A DNA stretch of 64,000 nucleotides from Spirodela intermedia. Lineage: Eukaryota > Streptophyta > Magnoliopsida > Alismatales > Araceae. Positions 10,224 through 26,100 of the stretch are shown here, piece after piece. The notes under the pieces were generated by a model. It was given only the letters and a program-made list of their open reading frames with translations, was not told the DNA's origin and ran no database searches. The stretch's first letter is position 1. The number at the start of each line of letters is the position of its first letter. The DNA lies in assembly GCA_902729315.2 (NCBI GenBank), contig LR746277.1:67001-131000 (forward strand), given 5' to 3'. Both the position numbers and the translations under genes were made by a program.

Positions 10224-13200
10224 TCATCGCACGGGGTACGGTTCTGTGTGGGAAACGTTCGCGCCGTTCACCGCCACTTCGGAAGGGGAACTAGCGATGG
10301 GCGTCCGGGAGTGCTCCTCTCCACCCGGCTGTCTGACGTCTGCGGTGCTGGAGACCGAATTAGGGCAGTCTCTTTCCACCGAGACGTCCGGCATCGCCTT
10401 GTCGTCTGGTTCGCCTTCAGACGCGCTGTTGGTCGTGCTTGTCGGAGAGCACCGAGAATCAGCAACTGGAGGCGTAGTTTTGCTGGGTTGATCTGCATGG
10501 TTGCTAGTGGAACAGGCAGCAGCAGCAGCAGCAGCAAACACAACTTCTCCATCACTTCTGTGTTTATCCAACATGCGTTTTTTCCGCAACTCTATCTCTT
10601 CTGCGCTGCCATCGCTCGTTGAGGTGAGCTCCCGCTTGGGCTTCACAGCACTCGATGGCCTTTCACTCTCATGAGAATTTTCAGGCTCCCGTGAAGGCGG
10701 ATTGTAGTCTTCATCGTCGTCGTCGTCGTCGTCGTCTTCATAGTCAACCAGCCCACTGGGTCGAGACCTGGATATTAAACAAAAGCATCCATGGGTTTAA
10801 AACAAAAATAATAATAATAAATAATAATAGAAAAACGACGACTTCCCTCGCTAGCATGATTTCTCATCATTCCTGACCTTGTTTACTCATTGCACCTAGA
10901 ATCTAGAGGGAATCCACTAACCTGGTGATAGATTTGCTCGTCAAAACGCAACTTCCAAATCAAAGAAATTGAACATAAATGTAAATAATGCCAGGAGCAT
11001 TGACTGCACAGAGACTCATCTGAATCAACTCCACATTAGGGTAAACATTTATCACGATCGTTCCATTTCTCATGTTATCATTTAGTTAACTTTTTTCTCT
11101 GCACGGACTGACAAACACATTCAACAGAAGATAATTCACGGCCACTACCTGAATGGGGGGTTGTTACCACTGGTTCCATTAGCCACAGTTGGCTCGCCAC
11201 CCTGCTGCAGCTCTTGGGCAACTCCACCACAAGATGAGTCTTCTCCATCACTGCTCAGCAAAACGTAATTAACAAGGCTCCTCGAACTTGAGTGAGAGGC
11301 AACTTTTATAAAGCTTACAAACCTTTGATCATTGAAATAGTCTTCTTCCTCCTTCTCAAGAGCACGCTCATCTATACGTTTTCTTAGGTCATCTGTAGTT
11401 ACCGTAGACATGTCGCACTTCTCCAGTGACTAACAAGGAAAAGTTTGCCAGTCAAAAGGAGCAAGGATAAAATATTACTTACAGCGCAAAGATGTTAACG
11501 GCTGTCAGAAATTCAAGCAGGGAGGCCAGGCGCGGTAATTAGAAGTTAACACGAGGGACTAGATATGGTAAGAAGGCAGAAGGAATATACAGAGTAGATG
11601 CAGTTCGCATCAATTACCATCAAGTAATTCTACCTGTTCATATCTTGTCTTCAGAACCCGAATAGTCTCCAAGTACTGAAACTTTGACAATTGATCCCAG
11701 AAAGTCTCAAAAACATAAATGGTTAAAGTCTTGTTCTCCTGTAGAAAGTAACACTCGCTCAAAAACCATGCCAAACAAAAAGGATCTGTAGAGTAGAAAC
11801 CGCGGCAGAAAAATGCAACACCTTACGGATATACTCCAAAAGCTCAAGAACTCCAGAATGAAGCATATTATAACAACTACCATTTCTGACAAAAGCTTCA
11901 ACAATGGGCTTCATTAGGTTGTTCTTGACAATATGTCGAGCTAAAAATTCGTCCTGATAGATCAACAGAATTCAAGGTTAACATCTCTACATCAGATTTA
12001 TATACATATGCTCCTAATCTTACAAGAAAACAGCTCTATCAGTTTTAAGAACTCTGGAACGAGAGCGAGGTTGCAATGTATTTCATAAAGTAATGGAAAC
12101 GTCAAATTCGGCCACAGGATTTTTAGTTTTGGCCTGTACCATCCTGGTTTCAGTTAACATCGATTAATACGGGTAAAAGTCATAAAAGAGAGCAAAAGTA
12201 TGCGCTAGTCAAAATTGATATATAGGGTCAAATGGATGTGCCGAGTTTTATACATAAATATAGTATCTGTTCCGCCACTATGATACTAGAAATTTTGAAA
12301 GCACCGTTAATCTGTTGAAGCAAAAATAATTGATCAAGTATTTAATCAACACTTGAGTCAAAGATTGAGGATTTTAAAATCATCTCCACATAATCTGTGC
12401 CAGACGGCAGTTGCAAATTCAAACCAGAATGCACACGATTGAGAAAACATTTCAGATAATCCTCACTGTTCACCGCACTTTGTTCACATATATAGACTTG
12501 ATTAATTCAGATAGAATTTCGAAACTCAGATCTTGCTACCCATTCAGATTGGGAGGGTCGCATGGTTGAGGGCTTTGAAAAAGGATTAAATTAGTTACAA
12601 CATCGGGTTTTATTCATCAACTCATATCAGTGAGGTTCAGCAAATGTGTTCCTTACAAGTCATATTAAGTCTTCTACCTTCTGAGTCCAAACGGAACACT
12701 TGGCTTGACTCTGTTCAGACGTGTTTCAAGGTTTCAACGCTTAATGGGACCAACTGAGACGTCTACTCAAAAAGGCTTCCTTTAAAGAGAATCGATTACT
12801 TCAGAAGGAATTACACCTACCGACGCATGTAACTCAATCCAAATTATAGCTAACTCGCTACAATCTGTCACACCTTTTTCCAATTTATGAGTCTAAAAAT
12901 GTTGCCAAGTTGCCAAGCCTGAGTCATTAATTTGCTGCAACAAGAGGAATCCTGGCATGATAGCTCTCGAAAGGTCAAGTAAATCAAATAACTAGAGGGA
13001 TTAAAAAGTTAAACGCAAGACCAAATGAACCAAGTGCACATTGAAGCAAAAGTTTCACTCTAAATAGACCAAGTACATAGCTTTTTTAGACAACTTTCAC
13101 TGCAAGCAGAATTATTGTTTACAAATTAATAAATTTAGTACTCACATTGCGAGAAACCACAGTGCGCATAAACCTAACTGCAGCAACAACGAGGTATTTT

Positions 13201-16200
13201 TCTCTTCTTCGAGTCAGACAGAGGACTTTCTCTATAACGTTATTTACAATTAAGTTGCATCTGAAAAGTAACAGCAAAACGTCACAAGTTATAAAAAACG
13301 TCAAAGCTAAACAAGAACTACTAATTTAACTTCTACAACCATCAGACACCAACAGCTAACATCAAACTTTTAGGACAACATTAAATTGGATGATTTTTTT
13401 TCTATAAAATGATATACAAATTTTCTATGACATAACCAGTAAACAGCCGAGAAGAGATATACTTTATCCTGTAGGGATGATGAAGAACACAAAAGCACAG
13501 CAATTCACAGATGTTTGACAGAATCTCAGGCTTGGTCAGTGCACGGGATTCAACTCTTCCAATAGAAGACACTGCTGTGACTCTCGTCTGTGAAATATTC
13601 TTCGAGGGACAAGATGATGTTATAACGTCGACCAACCGATCCAAATATTTCTCATAGAAAATCTCTATAATAGCATCGTTCTGCAATTTAAAACGTGTGT
13701 CACATTCCCAAACACCAGTTAATAATAACTGAACTTCAGAAATGAATGCATATTTAAATAAATGGCACACATACGCTTCAGACAATAGGCTACAGATACA
13801 ATATCCAGACAACTAACACAATGCCTGCAGCAACCAGATTCCTGATGTCTCAGAAAACAGAACTGACAGAAATCATGAAACAAACACATCTACTTAGTAA
13901 CGCTCATTTTCTTGTTTTGCAAAAGCAGCAACCAGAAACATGACTAAATCACTGGATACAAGGTCTATTGGTAGCTAAAATGGAAGCCATCAATGACGCT
14001 AATGTTCCACTATTTTTTTCGATGTAGTCAGAATTATTTCTCATGATTTATAGATTCCACAGTAAGAACGGGTACTTGAAAAATAAAACCGCAAATCAAA
14101 CAAGGCATAAATGGCAAGGATAAAGCTAAATGCAAGGAAGACATTCCGATTCTCTTTATAAATTCAATAACCATTATCCCAACCAAAATCAGCACATCTG
14201 AATTTGACCATACTGTGCAGGATAAGAAATTTCATCATCTATTGACGCAAGAGGAGGGGAAAACTACATCCATCATTCATTAGCAGAATGCAGAGAAAGA
14301 AATAAGAAGTTTATGGAGGACAAGAAAAAGCTAAAACGACCAGATAAATAACTCACATAGGACACTACTTGCTAATCCCCCCAAGCACTCTTTTCCATAA
14401 AGCACTGCTGCTTAGGTGTGTACTTTTTAGAATGGGAAGTCTCCCGAGTCTGACATGTTAAAAATTCCATTTGAATAATTTATTATATTATCCCCACTGC
14501 CAATAAATTTCAAACATCCGTTTAAATTAGAAAAAAAAAATCGGCCTAAACCAAACCCAGATTCAATCGGATTAGAAATCCAAGCCCATTCGGTCCAAAA
14601 GAACATTGTTTTGTCCAAGAACAACAAAGATTATAAGGAAAAAAAAGAGAAAAGGGATGAAAAAATAAAATGTTGATAAAAGGTGCGGAGTCCACCAAGA
14701 TAATTATGATGTTGTAAATGTGAAAGGTAAAACCAAGGCTCTATCTCAGCCTCATAACTGGTGAGATCTCCTAGACACTTTGATCAAGACATCAATTGTG
14801 AAACAATGAAAGGTCAATAATATGAAGCAGAAGGAAACTAAAGGAACTGAAATGATTATTTTTCTGGGGGGAGAAACAGCAAATAAACAAATATATAACC
14901 AACAAACGATGCAGAATAATTAGATCGTGTAGAAACTGTCTTCAGTGCTGCCAAAACATGATATTAACCAAAAGTTTTTAAAAAATTCTAAGCCATGGCC
15001 TATTCAGGAATTTTTCCATAAGTTCAAGAAAACATCTAGACAGTGGCGTTGTAAAAGAAAAACTTGTGTCGATTTCTGCAAGAAAAAAAAGGAAAAAATA
15101 CGGTGTTCCTCATTTTTCATGTTTGTCAGAAAAAAAGATTGATCAACTTCTGATAAATTTCAATCGACATACCTTTTATAATAAGGTATCAGATGCACTG
15201 GATTACATTCAGAGCAGTTACATACCACAATTAATGGATAGAATAGTTGAAGAAACTGGCAAAGGATCTAATCAACATGGTTCCTAACTTACTAAACTTT
15301 AGTTTCAAATTAATAAATGAAAAACACCCGTCAAATAATGTAATCATTTACTGACCTAGAAGCCGTTGCACTTCAGGATTTAACAGGTCAAGGTGCATTA
15401 GATATCTAAGTCAGCAGTGATTCATTAAATACTCACACAACTTTTAACGGATTTCGATATAATTAATTTATTTAATTATCAAGTTCCTCTTTCGTTTCAG
15501 TACTGAACTAAATACTCGGTAATCTCAAGCAGAATGCGAGTATTTATCACACCGAAAAATTAGCAGACTTGGTCTTAGGCCTCCGGAAGCAACAGACTTC
15601 GAATCACCCGTTCTGACCAGTTTTCAGCTCAGACGTATACAGTTCAAATAACTCACTTCTTTGGGTAAGGGAGTCAATAAAGATAGGGTGGTAAACAACC
15701 GACTGTCAATCATAGAATTATAGGGTTGCATGCAAACGCAAGTTTCTTTTGTCCTTTCATATGAAATGGCAAACCTTAATTAACAAGAAAAAGGCATATA
15801 TAACTCAGACTTATGTTACTATAATTGCAATGCAAGCCATCAGCTTACAATGCCGGAATATTCCATTTGTAACATAAACATGAAGCCAGTTTCAACTTTA
15901 GGCTTCTACAAAAGAATCAGAATGAATAATAGATCTGCTGTTGGAAATGGCACCTGGAACTCCTAGCACAGGTTTTCAGGGAAAATGTCTCCCGTACAAC
16001 CAGATCAACAGAATCTTTGTCTGCTGGTACTAATGTGTATCTTGTCGATCATGGATTCGTAATCGATAATCTATGTCTATAACATATAGTGTAAGACCAT
16101 AGCACGCAAGAGATGAAGGTAGCAAACCCTCATTATTTTACCTAACTAAATCTTAAGCTATAGTCAGTAACATGGAACAGAGTGAAATCAGCCACAAAAA

Positions 16201-19200
16201 GGGATTTCAAGAATATAAAGAACCTGTGCACTAGATGATGTGTACGACTCCAACAGTATGCGAAGTATTTCCAGAAACTGGCAATGCATGTTATCCCCAA
16301 AATCCGTAATCATTCCTTCAACCTGAAAAATAAATCCAATGTAAAAGTGTTAACTTTCGCAATACAGTAATACAAAAAATAAATGGCGACTACTTTCTCT
16401 TGTAGGGAAAAAGAAAAATCTAAGTTGGTTATCTACTTTAATAACGAGTAAAGAATGAGCACAGAGAAGGTTTACTCAGGTAGAATGCTTATGGATCATC
16501 AATGCAAATGAAAGACAACAGAAAAAGAAAAAAGCAAGGGACCACAATTCCACGAACCAGAAGTCCGAAAAGTGTATTGTCCTCCTGTTGAATGACGAAG
16601 TTCCGGAGAAGGTTTGGATCCAGGTTAAGGAACAGGATGAGGATATCTGTCCTGCATTTCCACCAAAGGGCCATCTAATTTCTTTAAATCAAACTATTGA
16701 GAATTCAAGTACAATTCTATCAGTATGAATATTTAGACGTAATATTTAATCCAGTAACAAATAATGATTACCCTGTCAAAACCAGCTTTTTATCCTGACT
16801 CTGCAACACATCCGTAAGAATCTCAAAAATTCCTTCATTTGCAAGCTCACTAACAGAGAAGAATGGTGAATTAGAATAAACGCAGCAAGTCAAAGTATAC
16901 CCTTAAATGATCGGTTCATAGTTAATGGCACCTCAAATTCTAAAGAATAACATACAAGCATCAATACGTGCTACAATTAATGACACTAAGCGTTAACATG
17001 AAAGACTAGCACCAGGCCACCATCCCAAGAAAGAAATTCTAGTAACTCAACGTAGTAATTTGAGGGAAAACGATGCAATAGTTAAATAAAATAAAAAACG
17101 GAAAGGAAATGATCGAAGATATGGTATAAGATACCATACCGAAATAGCCGTGATTGTTGTGCAACCTGAAGACTTTTGCTTAAACTACAAAACTCTTGTA
17201 AGAATAACACCTGGTGTAGGAACAAACAAGTAACATGAATCATCAGTTTCCCTTCGAAAGACGGCAGCATGTCAATAATCATCAATTTTCGGAATGAAAC
17301 TTAGTCACACTAGTGGATATCATCAAAACACATCATATCAAAGAAAAGCCATTTCTATATGCCTAATCTTTCCCTTACTGAACGTCAAAAGGTATGATAC
17401 ACCCAAAGAAAAGGGATGCAAGGAACAACCAAGCTGCTAACCATTAAACCAAGGGAAATCAACCATCCATATGTAACATAACCGACACCAAGTGGATATA
17501 CAAGATTTTGTATCAACGACTAAGTAAAAAACTATGATCTTCTTAGTTTGAGTATATATCTTTTGGGTCCTTTGCATCATGTTCTAAATAGGTGAAGTCC
17601 GTAGGCCAGTGAAGTATACATCACCAATCATAAAATATAACTTGATTCAATTTTATTATCTTTCCTTTTAATATCTCTAGCAACAGTCTCCTAAAAGATC
17701 CGCGCATTAATCTTTCAGAAATCTATCCTCCCCCAGCATTAGGAACCATTTTTATTGCTTAGAAGGCAATTTTGTACAGGCTCATAAAAATCCGAGGCTG
17801 GCTGCCAGAAGAAGAAAAACTCGAGATTACTACAGCGGATGAGAAGAAAGGTTAATGTTTAGATGCAAGGCACCCAACAGACATGGCAATATCATTGTTA
17901 GAGAATCAAAAAAAAATCTTATACAGTATGATCAAAAATTACAGAGCAATTTCAATCCTGTTACCAAATTTCTCTTGGACTCCATAGAAGTCTCTGGCGA
18001 TCGCATCTTTGCAAATAGTTCTTGGATAAAAGAGGTATCATCCTTCAATATAGATATAACCTGCATCGAAAATGGCAAACCTAAAATCTGACAGGAATAT
18101 GACTGGCAGTCAACTGTAAAGTCAGAGTTACATAGTTGAATCCTCACCACAGTATAATTTCCATGGATAATAGAATTCAGGCTTCCAATGGTTCCCTCGT
18201 CTAAAACTCTTGGCAAGATGACATCCTATAACTTGCAAAAACAATTAGTGCAAGTACACTTAAACAAACAGGCTAGCAGAGCATTAATTTTAAATATAAC
18301 AAACCTTTATGTAACCAATTCGATACGACTGATGTATCCTTGTTAGTACTTGAGGTTCTTTAATAGGAATAACCTGAAAAGTAAATGAGCATCTACTAAC
18401 TATTACGCACACCGAAAGAGAAACAATAAGCCCTTGATGAATTCAATTACCTCCTTAAAAACAACATGATCTCTCAAAAAAGAACGATGTTTTTGCACTT
18501 GTGGAAGATCAGGATCATCTGAACAAGAATGTCAGAAACTACAAAATTGTAATTCAACTAGAAAAGCAAAACACACATTCACAGCTGGTCATTCAAATAA
18601 AATTTAAAATTGAAAGAAATCCAAAGGTCAATGAGTTCATGAAGAGGAGTTGACTAAAAAGAAAGTATCACACAAGATCAGTGCCACAAAATAAATTCAT
18701 GCAAAAATACGCTCATGTTGGTTTCAAACACGCTTTCTACATATATTTCTTGCAGGTAAACCACATGGTCGCAAGTAGCTGTCATAGCTAAAAAAAAGTT
18801 TGAAAAAAAAAGGTGATGAAAATAAACAAGACGGGGGGGGCTTTATATTTCAAGCCTATTTTACAAAAAAACAGACATGTTCTAACGGATAATAACCAAT
18901 CCAGAACGGGTCAGCCAATAACCAGCAGCAGTGTTCCTCTTGACTCGTTAGGAGATGCAGCAGAAGAGAACAGAGAAAGGAAGAAAAAGGACCCACCTGA
19001 TACCACAGACTGCCGCTGCTATGAGCCAACCAGAATCTATCACCTCAACCCCTCACCCAATTGCACCTCTCCACCCGGTAACCCCAACCCCAACCCATGA
19101 CAAGTAGAATCAGGCTCAGGACCGAGCAGCTATTAAATTTGATTTGTGCAGAAATGTCTGCAACAAACATTTCGCTGCGTTTCTATATTTTTCAGTAAAA

Positions 19201-20101
19201 CGTATGAAATATGATTTTAAAATGAAAAATTATAACACGCTTTCCCTTATCAAACAAAATTGGAATCTACAGATAGAACATGACTGAGGTACCTAATCCA
19301 ATCCAAAGTTACATCCTCGAGCCTGCAGGGGTGAGATTTGTGATCTAACACATGATCTAATTTGATAATTTGGTGAAGCTTATCTGACTACAACGATAAA
19401 AGTGATAGATCCCAGTACTAGGCGAAGAGGAAGAGCGTCTATCTTATTGATGACAAGCCAAAAACATTACTGTTCACAACAAGAATGTACTACAATAGAT
19501 GCTAGCATTGAATCGATTGAATTTGATGAGTATATGAGCAGAGGCCAAAGAATATCTACAAAATATTTCTGCATAACTGAGTAGATAAATTAAGGAATTA
19601 ACTAAAATAAAAACGTACATTCAAGAGCACCAACGATGTCTAAGATGAATTCATCCGCAAATATTCTGTCAAAGATCTGAGGACTGTTGAGAAGAACTGA
19701 AAGTTGCGAAATAAGGTGGTACGCTGGTTAGAAAGAAAAACAAGCATACATGTAAGAAAATAAATGGCCAATTAAACATAGTATCTACTGACTTATTGCT
19801 TTGACTAGTTTAAAGATGATGTGGAGACTGTCCCTGTTTTCCAAATCTTCACAAGTCCTAAACCGATCCACCAGCTTAGGGAAAAATTCATGCTGAAAGC
19901 AACAAATAGAAAATATGGTCATCAATAGGAAGTGATGTGAAAAAAAACTATGGCTGCCGAGCAGCTAACAGTCTCACACAGCATAAAATCTATAACCAGA
20001 AACTAACTACTAAATAAGACATCAATTCCTACATAAAAACTTCAAATAGAAGAAATAAACATTTATTAGCTGAGCTGTAAAATTTTCAAAGGTGTCGTGG
20101 A

Positions 20102-20146
<45 letters not shown>

Positions 20147-23100
20147 CATGCATACTAAATTTGATTTACACAACAAGAGCTCAAAAAATATACTACGATG
20201 AATAAATAGGTAAATTGGTCCATTTTCTATCCATAATGAGTAAGGAAAATAGGGGCAGTAGAGACAGAGAGACAGATAGAGAATGTGAGGCTCCAAAAGA
20301 CGAAAATAAAGGTTGGATCTACATTGACTATAGTTAACATATTTATTTAATTTAAATCGAAACATAGAGTGACATTGCAGGCTTTGCTTTCATATAAAAA
20401 GTGGGGGATAGTATGGAATAAATTGGGAAGATCTAGTGAAGTTTTCATAACATTCTTGGAGAGATTCTCTAAGTCATTTAGCAGATATTCGGCCAAATCA
20501 CACAATGAAAATAGGAGAGAGGTATCTTCACAGTCAGGTCACCATGCCCTAGAGATTCTCGCCCTAAATGAAAGTGAGGCTACCAACATGACAGATTTCA
20601 CGCGGACAACATCATACATTTGATCTGAGTGTTATATACAAAATCGCATCAGCAACTCCTGTAGAATGAGAGAAGACAAAGACCCTTTTATCCAGTCATT
20701 CTAACGCACTATTTAGTGGTCTCCACGTAATAGGCATAAGATTGTATCACCTACGGGAAGTAGGTAGGTGGGAAATGCATGGTTTCTCCAAAGTAGACTG
20801 CAAAACATAGCAACTAATCCCCATGCCACCCATTAGATTTTTTAAGGATAAGAGGAACAAACACTTCTTTTACAACAAAATCCTTCTACAGGGAGTCCTC
20901 ATTTTTACTTGTAAAAGGATTATAGTCTGGTGAATAATTTCTGAAGTGAGCAAGTGTAATATTCTCTAATGTGTGTCTCAGGTAAGCACATAGCCTACAT
21001 GATCTTAAGCTTTACTATAGTTGGTTATGTATATGTCCTAAGAACGAATAGGAGCATCTATTTCCAAGCAAAACAAAAATTCACCCGACAGAGTTAAAGA
21101 ATTCACGACTGCCATACTCACATCTTGGAGAATGAGGTCTGCCACGTGCATCTGATCTGCAATACCAGTACCACACTCTCCTATAGTCTGCATGTTATAT
21201 TAAAGCTCATTAGCAATCCTAATTTCCTACGAAGTTAGATTCATCTGCAAACATTTATCATTAAAAGTTTAAAATACCAGACAGAAATGAGATCAGAATA
21301 AAAATATTTATGATCGCACATAAAATTTCTGGATAAAAGAAGAAATGAGAAAGCACATAAAAAATTATCTGAAAAAAGAGACAGAAATGGCAACATCTTT
21401 GACTGAATCACACTGTAGAAATCATTCATCATCTTTGACTGAAATCTATTGTTGATTTGACCGTCCCTCCTCTGACGTGATATCCGATTGCAGGAAATCA
21501 ATGGAAAGGTTGAGGTTGGAAGCATTAGAGATCAGGCATGGACTTATACCTTCGATTTGCAGCTGGGCACAAGCCAGAACGTTTTTTGGATAAGATATCT
21601 TAACAAACCTAATAAGTGTAATAAAGTTAGACCACCACATCATTAGCAAAGATTCACGTGGTCAAATGGCGTTTCATCTCAAGGAAAAGATAATCTCTCA
21701 GTCACTCTCACCGAAATAAACATGGAGTTCCTTAGAAGCGGCATTCAAAGATTCCACTATGTTAAAATAATGAAAATCAATAGTGGGTCATTCTACAAAC
21801 AGTTTTTGCCAAAATGACACTGACCATGACAGAGCTTCATATCAGGATCTACCGAGGACTTAATTTAGGCATGACTGTTTCCGGTGATGAGTTGCATAGT
21901 CTTGCCCATTTCTGCGATCTAAGGATTAAATTCCTCGTGATCAAACCAAAAATAAGAAACAACATACCTTTAAAATAAGCGGTAAGGTGGATAGCTCCAC
22001 AGGTGGTAGCTCCCTCAAGTCTCTGCTAGCACTATGAAAGGCATCATCTACAAATCAGAAAAAGATGTTTAGCAATCTTAACAAAGTGTCGCATTGATAA
22101 GTTTAATGAGCGACTCCAACTAATTAGTAGGAGAAAATAGAGCAAAGAAATCCACCATTGAGAAAATGAACTAAATGATACATAATACTGACAATAGAAA
22201 ACCATTCAACAGCATATGATAAAAGAAAGGCTAGTAAGAAACACTGAAATTAACCGTCAATATCATCATCAAACACAACTATCATATCACCTAGCACTCC
22301 ACTTGAAGTCCTTCTGAATTAGTCAGAAAACCAAATCAGAGAATCAAAGCAGTTGAGGTAAGACGCATGAAAAAGCACCTGACTTTACCAGTCATTTTAA
22401 TGGAAAGAATGGACAACAAACAAAAACACCTTTATCTGCCAAGCACTACACCTACTTGATCCTCATCTTTGCTATGCCATATGTGGGCAAACTTCCAACC
22501 ATATTAAATGATATCTCACCAAGCTAGAAGTACATTAATGTCTTTAGGGATGTTTCATATTACCAGTCCGACTAAGGTTTCATTGCTATGTTTCATATAT
22601 TTCTAACTGAGACGTTCATTGCTGAGAAAATAAGGCTATTTCTGATTATAGTAGCCCGTTGATATCAAATACGAGGCACAGAATCCTGACATTCAATGAG
22701 CTTTATTTAACACATTTGTAATCATCCATTTTACATAATATTTATTGATATCCATTGCTTCGTATGACTTTTTGTGACTAAACTATTGTTTTAGGCCCTA
22801 CAATAGGGCAATACATTATTAGTTTTAAAGAAGATTCTCAAAGCTCAAGGTGATGGAAGTTAACATAGCACTAAGATGACCAAGTTTTCTGCTCAAACTA
22901 GGATTGGACAAGTGAAAAGATGGCTTTTAAAAAATTGATCATTTCATTCAAAGTGATACCTACAAGAGAATCACAAATGGATGGAACGAAAGTCCTAAAA
23001 GTATCAATACTGGTCATGAATATAAACTCAAGAGCTGAGTTCTAGAGTACGTGGAATGATGAGAGAAAATATCATAGCCGTTTTGTGATTACCAATTAAT

Positions 23101-26100
23101 CGAACTTAACTGGTGCCAATACATTTTGCAATTTTGCTACTTTCTCTTAATAAAGGCAATAAAGAACTTACATTCCAATTTGAATTATTTAAAGTTACAT
23201 TCCAATTTGAAAATATTTAATAACAATTTCAACTATAAAATACTATTATAGTACTCACTATTCTCACATCACATAGACATTTTCGCAGAGCACCGTATGT
23301 GAATGCATCCGCTTTGTGCGTCTGTATTTTACTATCTTTGGCCTCTTATTTTTTACCCACTGGTATGGATCACTGTTAATCACCAATATGGACGTCATTT
23401 GGCATGGCAAGGTGCCTATGCAACGAATCATACAATCTACAAGCTTAAAGTTGAGTACCTACTTCTGTGCATGTCTCAGGAAAATACACCAACTGGGAAG
23501 CTGCCTAATATTATCAGGAACACCCCATCCACAGTTTGCAAAACAAAACTTTATTAACACTTAATAACTTGGTTGCTGCCTTATTTTGTACGTTTGAAAT
23601 GATTCTATCGAACAGACAATAAGTTACATGATCTTCTTATATGTCTGAGAATCTCTGAAGGATACGTTTGAAAAAAAAATTATTCAATTTTTTTTATCAC
23701 GAACGCAAATTTGAATTGGCAAACAAACTCGCACAAATGCGCATGGCCCAGACACAGCTGCCCAGGATGCCTTCTCATCAAGACATTGCTTTGGCAAAGT
23801 CTAAAGTCAAAGTGAGAACCTGTCTAGTTAAGCAATATAAATGTCCACTAGAATTGTTAAGAAAATTACAAGATTTTAAGTGGGGAAAAGTAGGAAAAAA
23901 TACTAACCAGAATAACAATGTGATGAATAATAAGAAAAAAAACAAATTATTTGTAGTAGCCAAAGAGTCGGAGTTTCACGTAATGATGTTCATCCCACAT
24001 GCCACATCTTAATAGAACTGGGGTGCCACTGCTTATGAGGCAGTCTAAGGTGTTTACCAATTCACAACAGGGACGAGACATGGAAAAACTGTCAAAATGC
24101 AAGAGTTGAAGATCCTAAAAAACTAAGCTTGAAGAATATCCTAGATATTTTTAACATGAAGAGTTACTAAGAGAAGGAAAGTACAACGTCCACTAAGAAA
24201 GGAGAAATGGTCGGATTTTAATCGTAAGTGTGCAACACATTCTCAAAGATCTAATCCGCCCGCAAATAGAAACTTCAAATATACAAATCAGATACCAAAG
24301 AGCTCCAAGAAATCAACACAGTCAAAGCAAAAAGGCAGTTACTTGACATATTTCCAGTCAGATTGCCCTATTCTGTACATTTTGGCTTCTAGAAATGAAC
24401 GTGTGTGGTAAACAACACTTCTCATTTCAGGAAGGGATTAAAATTTAATATTAAAACGCATCAGCAAAAACAGAGATTTTAAATCTCACCTAATAAACGC
24501 ATCAATTTATCGCCTAGAATCCACTTATTTTAGAAAATGACTTGAGGTAGAGATAAATTCAGGGTTAAGCTTTACCAAACTCACAACACAGTCGTTTAAT
24601 AAAAGTGATTTTCAATCCAGATCATTTTTCATCAAAACTGGAGGACAAAGTAGCACCAACACCTAATATTCAAGCACGGCTCCGTGACTGAGAACAAAAA
24701 AGAAAAAGACAGGAAGCCGAAATATGAATTGAAAAATGAATCAGAAGAAAAGTAATCACTCGTTTGTCATGTTACGAAGCTTTATCCAGCAACCACTAGA
24801 TGCAGACTGATTTCAATCGTTAAGGAAAAGTACAAAATATTCTTGAAAATACGAACAAAAAGAGAAGAGAGAAGAGAAAACCAATACTTACTCCCGATAG
24901 AATTAAAATGAAGGTTCCTTTGAACACCACAAATACGGTCCCTAGAGAAAACCAAAAAACATGATTTAAGCCAGAAGTGTAAAAGTGCCACGAGGAATCG
25001 TGAGTGAAAGACTGAAGGACACAATAGGAGCGTATAGCATGTACCATATGTAAGAGCAACCTGTAGCCTCTTGAAAACTGAGAGCCAAATCGGTGCTACA
25101 CTGTGGATCTCGCCAGGAAATTATTGTATCTGAAAAACAAAGGGTAAGCAACAACAAAAATCAAAGAATTCTAAGATAAACGAATTGCAACACCAAGGAG
25201 ACAACTATGCTGCAATAGTTGTATCATCTGTACCTTCTTGCCTTCTATAGATGTCATCAACAGAGATACGGTGGACAAGTATCGTCTCATTATCTTCTTC
25301 ATCAATGACTATTAAGCCAAGATCCTCTGAGCTCTGCTGGTTGGATATTTGTGTAAAGATTAAAGATCAAGAACAAAATTTCCAGCAGAATCTGATGGTG
25401 AAATTTTACGATATTATACAAAGCTATACAACAGTATAGTTTAACAAACTTGGTAAGGTTCTAATGTTCAACAATTCAAAAAAAATCAGCGTAAACTCTC
25501 AATAGGATAACACGAAAACATTAAAAACGGGTTATAGCAATGCATAAGACCTGTTAGAACTTGCTTTATTTATCTTTTCCCTAAATTGTACTTCAAGATA
25601 CTGAAAGAAGATGTTCCAAATAATCATAGCTTTCTCTGCAACTCGGCTGACTTAAAGGTCACCCATGAGGTTCGCTACCTCCCTACCATGATGCACACCC
25701 TCGCATAGGCCGAACTCGTCTAGATCAAAAAGATCAATCACATTTAACAACCATTAGATTTCTGAATGATATTGACGAGTTTGGGTCAACATATTGCCAT
25801 CTAAGATTGTGAGTCAAGATTTTTGTTTCTACAAGGACTGCACCCTCTAGGAATCCAACCCACCTAGGAAAGAGGAATCGTCTCCTTTCACTTGTAAAAC
25901 CTAATGGATGTTAAATGTTTGAACATTCCGTAGAAGTGCAATTTGACCAACTCCCACGAGCAGAAAAAAAAACCACGCAAAACCCATCCAGCAAGAGGGC
26001 ATTATCCACAAGATCTTGAGAAAGATGGATATGCAAGGATGTTCATTTGTGCAAGATATGAAGGCCTCTGCAACTAGCATATTTATTATCGATCAAAGAC

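Noticed and set aside
23303-23557. Open frame in a PP4R3 intron
   Set aside because: No conserved motif, overlapping frames on the same strand look equally random, and it lies inside an intron defined by flanking PP4R3 exons.
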